Source of the DNA: Adiantum capillus-veneris
Lineage: Eukaryota > Streptophyta > Polypodiopsida > Polypodiales > Pteridaceae
NCBI GenBank assembly: GCA_014529385.2
Contig: CM043952.1
Coordinates: 156,585,057 to 156,649,056, forward strand
Direction: 5' to 3'
Length of the DNA stretch: 64,000 nt
Part shown: positions 10,026 to 20,767 of the stretch, piece by piece
How positions within the stretch are numbered: position 1 is the stretch's first letter
Layout: every line of letters starts with the position of its first letter
Notes under the pieces: model-generated
The model's database searches: none
What the model was told of the DNA's origin: nothing
The model's input: only the letters and a program-made list of their open reading frames with translations
Translations under genes and position numbers: made by a program

Positions 10026-12261
10026 AAGCTGTCAGGATTTTCCTTTCGCAACCAGTAGCATTTAGACTTTTAGTAAAAAGCAGTTCAAAAGTCAATATTG
10101 ATCATAACTTGAACAAATTTCATCCATTCTTGTCCATTTCACCAGTGGGACTAGGAAGACTAGAGCTATGACTGATTGAAATCTGAGCCAAATCTGGGCC
10201 TGAGGTACACCGATCGCGATCGTAGTACAGAGGCCAAAATGAGATCTAATCACATGAGTGGTTTGCTGATAGCTAGAGGGTCATTTTGGTCCACTCTGTG
10301 TTTTATTTAAAGCACTTTTGAGTTTATAAGTCCCAATTTTGGGTTACAAGGGAGTTTTGGCTTAGACTTTGATTTTTCAGGGGTTTTTGATGTCCAATTG
10401 ACTTGAAACTTGATGGGTGACTTGAACAAGATGTGTACAAGAGATCTGTTAGGTTTTGGTCAAATTCTGATGCTGAGGTACACCGATCGCGATCGTAGTA
10501 CCTGGGCTTTTTTGGGTGAAAACTGGATGGCCTTGGTCCCCTATGCCTGCCTAGCCCACTGATGATTTATTTTCAAGTTTGGACTTAAAATGAACAAATT
10601 AGAGCAATTTTTCACAGTTTGACCTTATTTTACTAAGTCTAACCATATTTGGTTTTCCTGATGATTTCTGGTTGGAGCCTGGAGTTAGTTGAAGTTAGTT
10701 TTTGAGCTTTTATTGCTTCCATGATGTGTTGCTATCATTAGCCTACTCCGCTGTCTGATTCTGACTTGATCCGGCACTTTTTACCCCGTCTTGGGAGATT
10801 TTCCAGACTTGTGCATTTTTCAGGCATTCTTTGGATACCAATGTGATAATTGGGCATCTCTAAGTCGCCTTTTAGTCTTTGAAATTAGTTCGGACAAACT
10901 CTTCCCTTGTGTGATCACTTGAGACTGAAATGGTCATCTGCGTCCTTGTAGGAGATTCTGAGCTTCATTCAGGGTTTTCTACTACTGTGTTGATTCCTAG
11001 TCGGACAGGTATGCCTTCAAACACCCGTCATAATTTTCAGTCGAATTTTGGTAGTTGCAGGTCAAATTTTCCCGTTTCGGTTGTGTTTGACAAATTTGAC
11101 CCAATCTATGAGCAAAATTTGTGCATTTTCCATGAAAATTCAAGAGAGTGTATCTTTCACTGAGTTCTAAGCCTGGGCCAAGCCAAAATTTACAAAACCT
11201 ACATCTGGGGGCATCGATCGCGATCTTACCATAATTACCAAATTCATTTTTGACACCTGCAGTTTGTTGGCGAAGCTGAGGGGATGCATTTTGCAATTTC
11301 TGTGCCAAGTTTGGTCGGTGGGGTGCACCAATCACGATCGTTGTACCACTACCAAACTGAGAACTGATCATATGGCCTGGTTCCTGGCATTGTGGGGAGC
11401 ACATTGATGTGTTCTGTGCTTGAAAAGTTTTGTTTTGATGCCTCTAAGGGCCCTTGACCTATTTGACTCAATCCGACTTTGATTTGATCCATCCGCCCGT
11501 TTGTGCAAAGATTTGTGCTTGCATGCGTAATAGACTTGATCTTTACTTGATAAGGAACATACCTGTGAAATCTGGTATGAAATGTTGGCTCCGACCGTCC
11601 GTATGGGGTAGAAATGTGGCAGCTCGCTCTAGGTCAAGAAGCTCTCTTCTTCTCTCTCAAAATGTGAAAATGAACAATGAGCTAGAATTTTGGCCTACCT
11701 GACCTATATCTCCCCAAGGTTTTCGTGACATAGGGCTGATTTTCCTTACCTTTGATTTCGAGATAATCTGCATACCATTTGTGGGTCGAACCGATCGTCA
11801 TTCTGGCATCGTATGACCATTTGATGCGATTCTGGCGAAATGTGGTCATGATCATTAAGGCTGAAATTCGACATCTTCAAATTAGCTTCATATCTTCCAT
11901 GCTTGATAACCTTATCATGATACTTCGGCGTTTGCTTCCAGAACTTGATTCCGACACTGTGGGCGATAATTTTTACTTTTTGGAAGATTATTAATGAAAA
12001 TCAAACAAAATAATTTGAAAATACTTATTAACTGGTGAAAATTAGCCAAAAATTATTATACTCACCCCTAAGCATATATTTTCACTAGAAGCATCCCAAT
12101 GCTCCAAATTTTGTCATTCCAGCTTATTATTATGCTGGTTGGATGATAAAAACGCTAAAAAATACCAAATTTTGATCAAATTTTTTCGAAATTGAACTCT
12201 AAAAAATGAAAAAAATAACAACAAACACACGCATTATGTACATATATACACGTTGGACCCC
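10026..12261. other. non-coding spacer of the giant element between pol and the 3' ORF
   Basis: 2.2 kb without a supported gene on either strand. It holds four copies of a palindromic motif (listed separately) set in diverged repeats of roughly 0.1-0.7 kb spacing with phrases such as GGTCAAATT and CTGGGCC. The 5' leader at 21755-23283 has the same character. The part 12000-12240 is AT-rich. Confidence 0.7.
10204..11347. repeat. palindromic CGATCGCGATCG motif array, 3' spacer (4 copies)
   Basis: Cores at 10211-10222, 10484-10495, 11215-11226 (one base changed) and 11329-11340 (two changed). Good copies are flanked by GGTACAC before and TAGTACC after the core, giving an imperfect palindrome of about 26 bp. 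Three more lie in the 5' leader and one in each LTR. Confidence 0.85.
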
Positions 12262-13440
12262 TCAATGGTCCTGACTGCTGCTAGATTCAGCAGTTACTCT
12301 CCCCTTCCTAAACTGAGTCATCCCGGACGAAGATTGTGTGCATGTGCATGGGTTTCGAAAGCTGTGTCTATGCACGGCCGTGTAATGTGGGCCTATCCTC
12401 ATGTTTGAGACCATGCATCGGGTAACAAAATGCAGTACAAGATGCGGGGATTGAATGTAATTTTCAGTGGCTTTCGATGTTGAGGCTAGCTGTTTATGAA
12501 ACAAAAGAGCTTGCAATTCAATTGCTCTCTCCTGATTGCCGGTTTTTGACGGCAACTATTTTTGGAGCCCATTTGTATTCAATGGTTTTTATAGTTGCAG
12601 ATTTTAATGTACGTTCCTGAATTTCCTTAGGTTTCCATTGCCATTTTGTTAGTTCAGGCTTCCTGTGTTGACTTTTTGGTCTCCCTTCGATCTTGGTCGC
12701 CGAATTGTTGGTTGTCTTCAGCTTTGGTTGCCATTTCCACTCAGGATTAGTTCTTGAATGTTTTTGATATGGTGTTGCTGTCGTCTTGAGTTGTACCTTG
12801 GGCAGCCATATCTGTCTTGGTTTGTTTTGCACGACGGTTTTCTTTATCCATACTTTTCGAACAACCGTTTTCGGTGTTTCTGGCTGATGAGCTGATTGCT
12901 TTTTGTCGACGAGGATAATCGGCCACGAGTGATCTATTTTAGCGAATGGAGTCATGTACGTGTTAGAGTTGTGTTTGTATATCAGTGCATGTTCTGACCA
13001 TTCAGTAACCGCATTGTACGTTCTCATCCATGGAACTCCCAAACATAGTGATTCTCTGATTTCTCCGTCTTTCATTACGACAAATTGATGAGGACAACTA
13101 TTTCCATCAATATTGATTGGTAAGTTTGCTATCCCTAATGTTGGCATTGTTGCCCCTTTTGCAGCTTGTAAATCTCGGGTAGGTTGCACTAGGGTTCGTC
13201 GGTAAGCATCTTGTAAGTGGAGAAGTTGACCACATTGACTCTTGCCCCTGTGTCAATCAATGCTCGTTGATATCTGCCATTCAGAAGTCTGACATTGATG
13301 CGAACATCGATTCCTATTTCCCATTGCTCGTCAGAGTGAATTATAGAAAGAGGAATTTGAGCCGTATCTGCTGGTTGAGGAAGTCTTTGTTGCTGTAATT
13401 TCTGTTTCCGCTTTAAAATTTTGATTATGGCCTCCTCCTG
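12262..13440 (-). pseudogene. second retropepsin-like domain (PR2) and W-x-P-K tail after integrase
   Basis: Downstream of the integrase C-terminus the minus strand reads a lysine/glutamine-rich linker (from 13440), then RALIDTGARVNVV at about 13265-13227. This is a D-T-G-A protease active site preceded by the usual hydrophobic strand. After a frame break near 13190 the domain continues with LGIANLPINIDGN, a C-terminal LGVPWMRTYNAV turn like the retropepsin LG-x-x-W motif, and a basic tail with repeats IWLPK, KWQPK, QWKPK and KWAPK. The reading seems to pass on through 12555-12262. A standard protease already lies upstream of RT (17735-18052), so this is an extra protease-like module. Identity as retropepsin fold is inferred from motifs. 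A related fragment lies at 25518-25685. Confidence 0.72.
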
Positions 13441-14490
13441 TGCTTGAGCCTTGTCTCATTTGCTTTGTTCTTGCGCTCCTGTGCAGTGTGGATTTTGGCA
13501 AGCATCTCTGAGGTTAGTGGTAGGTTGTACTTCGTTAATCTGTAGCCACTAATCCAATTAGGCATCTCCTCTCCCTCTAATGTTGCAAGCTTAATGGCAC
13601 CGCTAGATGATATGTCATGAATCACATAGGAACCATTGCCTCGCTTTTTGAGTTTCCGAAAATGTTGTTTCAGGGTATACATTAAGACATAATCCCCCGT
13701 AGCAAATTCCTTGCTGATAACATGTTGGTCAAAGAATGATTTCATGTTTCGTTTTTGCGGGTATATTGATGCAACTGCTCTCAATCTACTTTCATCCAGT
13801 TTTTCCAGGTTATCTATTTGATCGGATAATTCAAGACCCGTCCATTCAATTCTTTAGCTACCCGAAGTGTGGGGATAGAAATTCAAGTGGCAAAATCGCT
13901 TGAATTCCATAAACCATGTTGAACGGAGTTGTTCCGATTGAGGTTTTGTACGCTACTCTATATGCCCACAAAGCTGAATGCAGCTTCTGATCCTAGTCGG
14001 CTCTCGATTCACCAATGATTTTCGTGAGAATTTTCACCAAAATCTTGTTCGTACTTTCTGCTTGGCCGTTAGCTTGTGGATGATAGGGAGCTGACTTCTT
14101 GTGAATTACCATGAATTCATCCAATAGGAATTCGATCACTTCATTTACAAAATGAGTCCCTCTATCGCTCACTATCTCTATTGGTAAGCCATACCTGGTG
14201 AAAATGTTCTCATACAAAAATTGTGCTGTCGTTTTCGCATCATTTTTTATTGTTGCTTTCGCTTCAACCCATTTTGTGAGATAATCTGTTGCCACAATAA
14301 TGTATTGAGCGTGCGTTTTATATCCAGGAGGCGCAATTGGTTCTACAAAATCTATTTTCCATTTTGCAAATGCTCTAGCCCCCATCATCGGCCTCAAGGG
14401 AATGTCATCTCATGCTCTAGGAATTTTTGTCCTCTGGCAATCGTCACATCATTTCACAAACTCTTCAGCATCCATGAATAATGTAGGCCA
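13425..14490 (-). pseudogene. giant element integrase core and C-terminal domain
   Basis: Integrase of Ty3 type. The core (14397-13993) has all three catalytic acids in context: WKIDFVEP, VSDRGTHF and ANGQAESTNK. The C-terminal domain (13784-13425) has GDYVLMYTLKQHFRKLKK and AIKLATLEGEEMPNWI, matching the usual GD-x-VL to LATLDG pattern. Upstream of the core the frame holds a C-x2-C finger (CDDCQRTKIPRA) interrupted by two TGA stops. The stretch 13785-13992 joining core and C-terminal domain is degraded. Not functional as it stands. Confidence 0.85.
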
Positions 14491-15577
14491 CCATATGCCA
14501 GCAATAAGAATTGCTTTGGCCGTTTTGTCACAGCTGAGAAATGTCCTCCAGCTTGTCCGCCATGTGCTTGCTCTAAGATAGGAACGTATTCTCTTCTGTC
14601 GCACACATTCTCAAGTGATTGTCTTTTCCCCTCTTGTAAAGATTGTCCTCAATCAATACATAGTTTTCTGCCTCTTTCGTGATCGTTTTGATGCGTGATC
14701 TACTCATCCCTTCAGGCAGTATCCCGATGGTGAGGTTTTCAACAATGTAGTTACTCCAGCGGGGTGCTACAGATAATTTGAATAGAGTCGCGTGTTCTAT
14801 CGGCTTTTGAAAAGTGCAGATATCACATGATTTGATATGCATATGAACACTTTGTTGCATTTTTGGCCAATATACACCCATTCTCATTAATCTTTGATAC
14901 GTCTGTGCATGCCCATTGTGAATCCCCATGGTTTGCACATGAGACTGGTGTAGATACAAGTCCTGTTCACTTGATTTGACACAAAGCCTAAGGATTTGAT
15001 CCGATCCTTGTTTGTATAACCTTCCAGCCAGCATTACCAATGATCTAGATGCTACAATGGTAGATGGTTGTCTTGTCAAATTCAACGACCCAATAGTCAA
15101 CAAAGGAATTACATCCTCGCTCCATCTTGGAACCATTTCTATGTTGAAGAGATATGCATCTGGCAAATCATCATCAACTCCTACAGGGTTTTCTCCATGC
15201 ACCATTCTAGATAAATGATCCGCTTTTTGGTGTGTAGTTCCTTTTATTACTACAACCGTGAAGTCAAACTCAAGTAGTATAATGAACCATCGTACAATCA
15301 GCCCCGTACTGCAAGGTTTGTTTACCGAGTACAACAGTGCTTGGTGATCAACGAAGAACACGAATTTATTGGAAAGTAGGTAATGTCTAAACTTTTTCAC
15401 AGCATAGATCATACCCAAACCCTCCCTTTCAGTTGTTGTGTAATTCTTCTCTGCACTGTTTAGTTGTCTGCTGGAGTAACTGATTAGAAAATCCATGTTG
15501 TTTTCTCCAGCTTGTGCAAGTATGCATCCTATAACATATGCTGATGCATCTACGTGGACATGGAATATCTTTCCCAA
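14491..15577 (-). pseudogene. giant element RNase H followed by two zinc-binding modules
   Basis: A 334-codon open stretch (15577-14573). Residues 1-125 are Ty3-type RNase H: VHVDASAYVIGCILAQ, TTTEREGLGM, FFVDHQALLYSV and KADHLSRM supply the acidic residues. About residues 190-260 are a first integrase-type H2C2 module: LYKQGSDQILRLC, then His residues, ending SCDIC. About residues 300-334 start a second module with NLYKRGKDNHLRMC. This continues in other frames (HGGQAGGHF-like, then CDDC near 14430). Two H2C2 modules in tandem are unusual. The start overlaps the RT stretch at 15550-15577, so RT and RNase H are out of frame by a small indel. Confidence 0.8.
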
Positions 15578-17283
15578 TCCGGAGCCTTCAAAATTGGAGC
15601 GGATATCAATCTTTGCTTCAAAGTTTGAAAAGCTTTCTCACACTCATCTGTCCACTCAAATTTAGTTATCAATGCGTAAAGTGGTTTTGCAATTATAGCG
15701 TATGAGTAGATAAATCTGCGATAATATCTACAATGGCCCATAAATGCCTGTACCTCCTTTACCTTTACTGGTCGTGGTAGATCAACAATTACACTGATCT
15801 TCTCCATGTCTGTCGAAATACCGTTTTTGGACACTATATGTCCCAATATTTTGCCTTGTCTTACCATGAAGACACATTTCTCCGGATTCAGGAAAATCCG
15901 ATACAGTCTGTATTTTTCGAACACTTTGGTCAAATGCTCTATGTGCTCCAATCTTACGAGAGAGTGAACACACAAGTCATCCATGTAAATTTCTAAGAAC
16001 TGTCTTAGATATTCTTTAAAAACATGACCCATGAGCCTCTGAAATGTGACTGGTGCATTCATTAAGCCAAAATCCATTACCCTGAAAGCAAAAATGCCCC
16101 ATTCGGTTGCAAAAGCCGTCTTGTGTTGATCCTCTGGCTTAATTGCGAGTTGGTTGTAGCCTGAAAAGCCATCTAAGAAACTGTAGGCTTCTTTTCCTGC
16201 CACTCTTTCTATTACATGATCAGTAATGGGGAGTGGATAGTTGTCCCGAATTGTAGTAGCGTTTACTTTCTTGACATTGACGCACACTCTCAACTTTCCA
16301 TTTTTCTTCGGGACCACCACAATCGGTGAAACCCAGTCAGTATGCTCAATTTCGTAGATAAACTCTGCCTCTCTCAGATTATCTATCTTCTCCTTGATCT
16401 TCCTTGCAAACGTCTCATTGTAAGTATAAGGATGTTGTCTGCTTGGTTTGGTGTCATTCTTAAGGGGTATTGTGTGTTGACAGATCCTTGGATCCACCCC
16501 CTTAAGATCTTTGTATGACCATGCAAACACATCTCTATACTGTTTTAGAGTAGCTATCAAAAGCTCCTCCTCTTCTTCAATAAGATCCGTGGCAATATAT
16601 GCAGGTTTTGGATCTTCTCCTGGCTCCACTAGATCTATTCGTTTGGCTTTTTCAGGACCGTCGTATGATGTACCAGGTTCCTTCAATTCCCTCAACGGTT
16701 GTTGCACTATGATTTTTCTATCTTGTATGGTATACTTCTTATAATGGGACGGCACAACCATCTTGTCAGAATTCGTGTCCTCATCGGTTTCCATTTCAGT
16801 TGTCCAGATGTCTTTGAGGTTTTGTTTGAGCTTATTGTACGTTGTTTTCCTCTCTCTTTTGGTCATTCTAGACCTTGTTTCTCCCTCATTATGTGTCTCA
16901 GTCATTTGCTTTTCGCGCTTGTTCTTCTTGTTGTTTTTCCATGGTTTAGTTTTGATAAACCGGCCAATGACCTCGTCTTTGACACAATCGTCAGCTTTTA
17001 CAAGCCTTAGATATCCCGTTTTGTCATTGACAAGAGGCATGGGTTTATGCTTATTCGCTCTTTCTTTCCTTGTTCTCTTTGATCTATACCGCTCTTGTCG
17101 ACTAGGTTTTTGGTTAGGAAACTCGTAAAACCTGTCCGGTCTCGACATGTACTTCCTACTCGTCTCTGATCCACTTGATCTTTCGTCATCAGCATCTATC
17201 ATTTGGATTTCATCACCCAGTGATGGAAGGTCACCGCTTAGTGAGTCTGTGAATTCCTCCTCTGTTTGATTCCTATCGTTCAC
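15550..17283 (-). CDS. giant element reverse transcriptase (longest intact pol stretch)
   Basis: 577 codons open. The first ~200 residues are a charged linker. RT proper starts near YRDVFAWSYKDLKGVDPRI and runs through WVSPIVVVPKKNGKLRVCV, SFLDGFSGYNQLAIKPED (first catalytic Asp), FGLMNAPVTFQRLM, the catalytic box LEIYMDDLCV, and the thumb and connection (LGHIVSKNGIS, FMGHCRYYRRFIYSYA). All key RT residues are present. The protein is part of a polyprotein, so the first Met need not be used. The text is clearly Ty3-type and lacks the NAGATYQR motif of typical Tat elements, so lineage is open. Confidence 0.9.
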   Translation of the reverse strand: MNDRNQTEEEFTDSLSGDLPSLGDEIQMIDADDERSSGSETSRKYMSRPDRFYEFPNQKPSRQERYRSKRTRKERANKHKPMPLVNDKTGYLRLVKADDCVKDEVIGRFIKTKPWKNNKKNKREKQMTETHNEGETRSRMTKRERKTTYNKLKQNLKDIWTTEMETDEDTNSDKMVVPSHYKKYTIQDRKIIVQQPLRELKEPGTSYDGPEKAKRIDLVEPGEDPKPAYIATDLIEEEEELLIATLKQYRDVFAWSYKDLKGVDPRICQHTIPLKNDTKPSRQHPYTYNETFARKIKEKIDNLREAEFIYEIEHTDWVSPIVVVPKKNGKLRVCVNVKKVNATTIRDNYPLPITDHVIERVAGKEAYSFLDGFSGYNQLAIKPEDQHKTAFATEWGIFAFRVMDFGLMNAPVTFQRLMGHVFKEYLRQFLEIYMDDLCVHSLVRLEHIEHLTKVFEKYRLYRIFLNPEKCVFMVRQGKILGHIVSKNGISTDMEKISVIVDLPRPVKVKEVQAFMGHCRYYRRFIYSYAIIAKPLYALITKFEWTDECEKAFQTLKQRLISAPILKAPDWERYSMST

Positions 17284-17304
17284 TACCGATATTTCATCAA
17301 CTAT

Positions 17305-17712
17305 TCATTTACACTCAGTCTCTCGTAGTGGTTCTTCTTGTTCTTCACTCTCTGATCCTGACTCAAGGATGACGCTAACCATTTGCAACGTCACTAGGTC
17401 GTATCCTTCATCGTCACAAAATTTTGTAGGCGTGCATTCATTAATACATACATCCAAGGTCGACAATATTTGAGTCCACCCAAATGGCTCAAATAAACGT
17501 TCAAGGAAAGCTTCTGGGAGATAATCCTCGTCTTCTACGGACCTTTCCAACACACATTCCTCTTTGATTAAGTCTCCACATTCAGATGCTCCACACATCC
17601 AAACATGTGCTTTCGTTTGTAACCATGCAGGTGTTTCCTTTCCGTTCACTGTGGCTGAATTAAATTCTTGCACTGGTGTTTTTGCAACGTCTCTATAGTT
17701 GTGATCCTTCAT
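17305..17712 (-). pseudogene. giant element protease-RT linker
   Basis: A 135-codon acidic stretch between protease and RT (ESGSESEEQEEPLRETE near its end). It has no recognised domain and probably belongs to the same polyprotein. It is separated from RT by a short gap with a stop. Confidence 0.5.
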
Positions 17713-17734
17713 GTTGATTTTCGTTATTAGCTCC

Positions 17735-18090
17735 TCATGCCTTAGGTAAATTTGGTCGTACCCACCCCCAATCTTGTATCATTTTGAGTTGACGCATAAA
17801 AGGTCGCCCCAAAATAATATCAAAGTTGTTCGTTTTTCCGAAATCTACCACAGCAAAGGTGTGCTCATAATTAATTCCACACGAAGTTACAACTACTTGG
17901 TGAAGGATTCCCAATGGTCTCTCTACATACCCATCTGCGAGTTGCAGTTTCATTCTCATCATTCTGAGAGCTAGACGGCCCCATTTCTCCCAGATTTGTT
18001 TAGTAGAAATCGCAACCCCCGCTCCACTGCCTAGGATAGCTATCGTCTTCATATCCGATACTCGACAGGTAAGGTCGTATTACCTTCCTC
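17735..18090 (-). pseudogene. giant element protease (PR1) with changed active site
   Basis: A retropepsin in the normal place between gag and RT. It has a hydrophobic strand, then AILGSGAGVAIST where D-S/T-G is expected: the catalytic Asp codon reads GGC (Gly). Later hallmarks are kept: MKLQLADGYVERPLGILHQV, FAVVDFG, and IILGRPFMRQLKMIQDWG. The rest of the fold reads through without a stop, so loss of the Asp stands out. Either this copy is catalytically dead or the change is recent. Another protease-like module with DTGA lies downstream at 12518-13440. Confidence 0.8.
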
Positions 18091-19375
18091 ACCTTCACAG
18101 TAATCTTCGACCTTGTTTATGGGCACAGGTTGGGCTTTGGGTTGACCTTCCCGTTTGTATTCTTCTACCGTAGGTTTTGTCTGAAGAGGAATCTTTATTC
18201 CTTTGCTCTCCAAATGTTTCCCCATGTCTTCCCATAAGTGTGGTCTGACTCTCAAGAGTTCTGACAGGGTGATTGTGCATGTTACAGGTGTCGAAAGCAT
18301 CTCTTGAAGACTTTTTGGGTCAATCATTTGTGGAATAGTTCTCATCTGAGATGGAACCAATCTTATCTCCGATTTTGCCTCGTGTTCACCTATAAATGAA
18401 GGCAAGGTTTTCAGGGATTGAGCTTTGCTTTCCATCGAACCCTCCGTTCTTGCATCTCCATACAGCGATTGTATATCTCCTGGATAAAATTCATTGTCCA
18501 TATTAACCTTAGGAATCGGTGCAGACTGTAGCGTCGCGCTTTTGTTCTTTCTATTTCTGATGGTTTCCCATAACTGTTGTGGCCATGGTTCTTCCACTTC
18601 TGGAATTGGCATTATAGTCATTGACTTAGCATCATCAGTGGTGTTCGGCACCACTCGGTGATCAAATGACACTATCGTTTCAGACCTAGGTTCATTTACA
18701 TGTTCTGATTCATCGACCTTCAGTTTTTCTCGCTCTTTGTGAATCAGCACTTCTTGTTATGGGGTTTTAATCGCATTAGGTTCCATCAATGCCTGTGCTA
18801 TTTCAATGAGGTTTACACATTTCCAAACGCTTCGTTTCCACTTCTGGTTGAGGATAAGTCAACCATCTCTGTTCTAGGGTTTGGTTGGTTTTTAGCCTCG
18901 CTTCATACGCTTGTAATAGAGCATCTAAAGGCTCTAGCACTTTCTCGACCAAGACTGATCCCCCTGAGGATGCTTTCCTCGGCTTGTTGTTGTCCTCAAC
19001 AGTTTTACTAACTCTCTCTTGTTTCAGTTGCTCTTTCGTTTCATGTAACTCATTTTGCATGGCGATTTAGGTTTTTATCATTCTTGTTTTCATTCTATCT
19101 CGTTTCGCCTTCCATGATTTCCGCCGGGTTTTCACAGAAAACGAGACACAGATAAACTCTCGTTTTCTGTGGATATTGGCAACTCGACCTTTTTCCAATG
19201 GCTTGCTTTTCTCTAAGTCCTTGGCTTGGGCTCTGGTTACTGCATTGATTTGGATCATGGCTTCGGTTCTGATACACTGCTTGCACTTGGTAACACCCCC
19301 ACAATATTTATAGTTGCTTTTCCCTTGTTGTCCGGATTCTTTGGGCAATCTGGCAGTATGTGATTCACACCACAC
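18049..19375 (-). pseudogene. giant element gag-protease linker region
   Basis: Three minus-strand stretches (19375-19067, 19060-18803, 18750-18049) in different frames. They include INAVTRAQAKDLEKSKP, a typical pre-protease phrase of plant Ty3 elements, a helical stretch (MQNELHETKEQLKQERVSKT), and TITLSELLRVRPHLWEDMG just before PR1. No catalytic motif is seen. Part of the Gag-Pol polyprotein, now broken by indels. Confidence 0.6.
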
Positions 19376-20683
19376 CCGTCACAAAACCCAAAAATTTTCA
19401 CTCTTTCGCCTTGGAAAGGACAATTATGCTCCCAGTGATCAGTACTTCCACAACTATAGCACGGTCCAATTGGTGGTTGATTTTGAGGAGGTGGTCCCAT
19501 AGGTTGTCCCGCCCTATTAGGATATCCTCTCGGTTTGTAGTTTTGGTTCGCAATGAACATTAGCGTTCTTTCGTCCACCAAATATTGATCCCTTGAAGGT
19601 TGTGATACATACGTCGGTGGTGCCCTACCCTCATTATTTCCCCACGGTTGATAGGCTTTGTCTGCGTACATCTGTGGTTCAGGTTCAATTACGTAAGGCT
19701 CATTCGGTTCCTCGTAATAAGAAATTTGAGGCGTACTATTTGTTCCTGGTGATGCTTCGTAAGGTTGAGCATACCAAATCATGGCCCTATTTTCTCGTGG
19801 TAATGGAGATTGTTGACCCAACATAGGTTGAGGTCTGTCTGCTCCTGCTACGATATTCACATTTGGCCCATTTCCTCATCTGAGGCTGTCTCATCCCCGG
19901 ATTTGATCTCATATGTTGCTGCATTCTCTTCGTTACTTCCTCTATCATTTGGTCATTTGTCGGCATCAAAGAAGTCTGAGCCTCTTTCTTGGTAGAGGGT
20001 TCACTCTTAATAGATGAAGAGCCACTGGTTACTGATTCAGTATCCTCTGACACTTCCCCATATGCTTTGCAATTATCAACAAGATATAACGCTTCCCTTG
20101 TAACCTGTTCAAATGAGCTACAAGCTTTCAAGTGAAGGTCCTTTTTCAAGGTTTCATTTCTAAGTCCTTCAATGAAGATCACAGACAATCAGTAATTCTC
20201 TCCCTGTGCACCTCTTGATGTATTGCTTGAATCTCAAGGATGCTTCCTTCACTTTTTCGTTCTCCTTTTGTTTAAAAGCATATATTTGTGATACTGTATT
20301 ATGCTTTATACCCCGTTTTGAGAATTCCTCCGCGAACTCCCGTAATACATGTTCAATATTCGAACAAGTTTCAGGGTTCAAAGGTTGAAACCACGTTAAG
20401 GCCGTCCTTCCAAGGTCAGCCCGAATCCCTCATATTGAGTATGAATATCAGTGATCTGATCCGCTCTTAAGACTTGCTTAAAGAGCGACACATGGGCATA
20501 TGGATCCCCTGATCCGCTATACTTCTTTGGCATGCACTTCGCTACCTGGGATGGCCTCATCCTTCTATTGTCTGTGACCAATCTCAATGCTCCTGTGTCT
20601 CGACTTAATCGTTCTCGTACATCATGGATGTCGTGGGTTGCTCTCGTTGGCTCCCCTGCCGCAAATCTACTACTAGGAGGCAA
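19255..20683 (-). pseudogene. giant element gag with two zinc knuckles
   Basis: The capsid region reads over three frames: MPKKYSGSGDPYAHVSLFKQ (about 20530), LREFAEEFSKRGIKHNTVSQ (about 20330), IEGLRNETLKKDLHLKACSS (about 20170). This is the retrotrans_gag pattern. The nucleocapsid part (19860-19255) has CYSCGSTDHWEHNCP, a CX2CX4HX4C knuckle, and CDGCGVNHILPDCPKN, a second knuckle-like motif. Two or three frameshifts break the gene. Confidence 0.82.
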
Positions 20684-20767
20684 ACGTGATGGTGCTGCTG
20701 CAAATGTCGGACCTACTGCGATATGTGTAGAGATAGGAACCGCACTACCTCAATGTGTTGCCATTGA

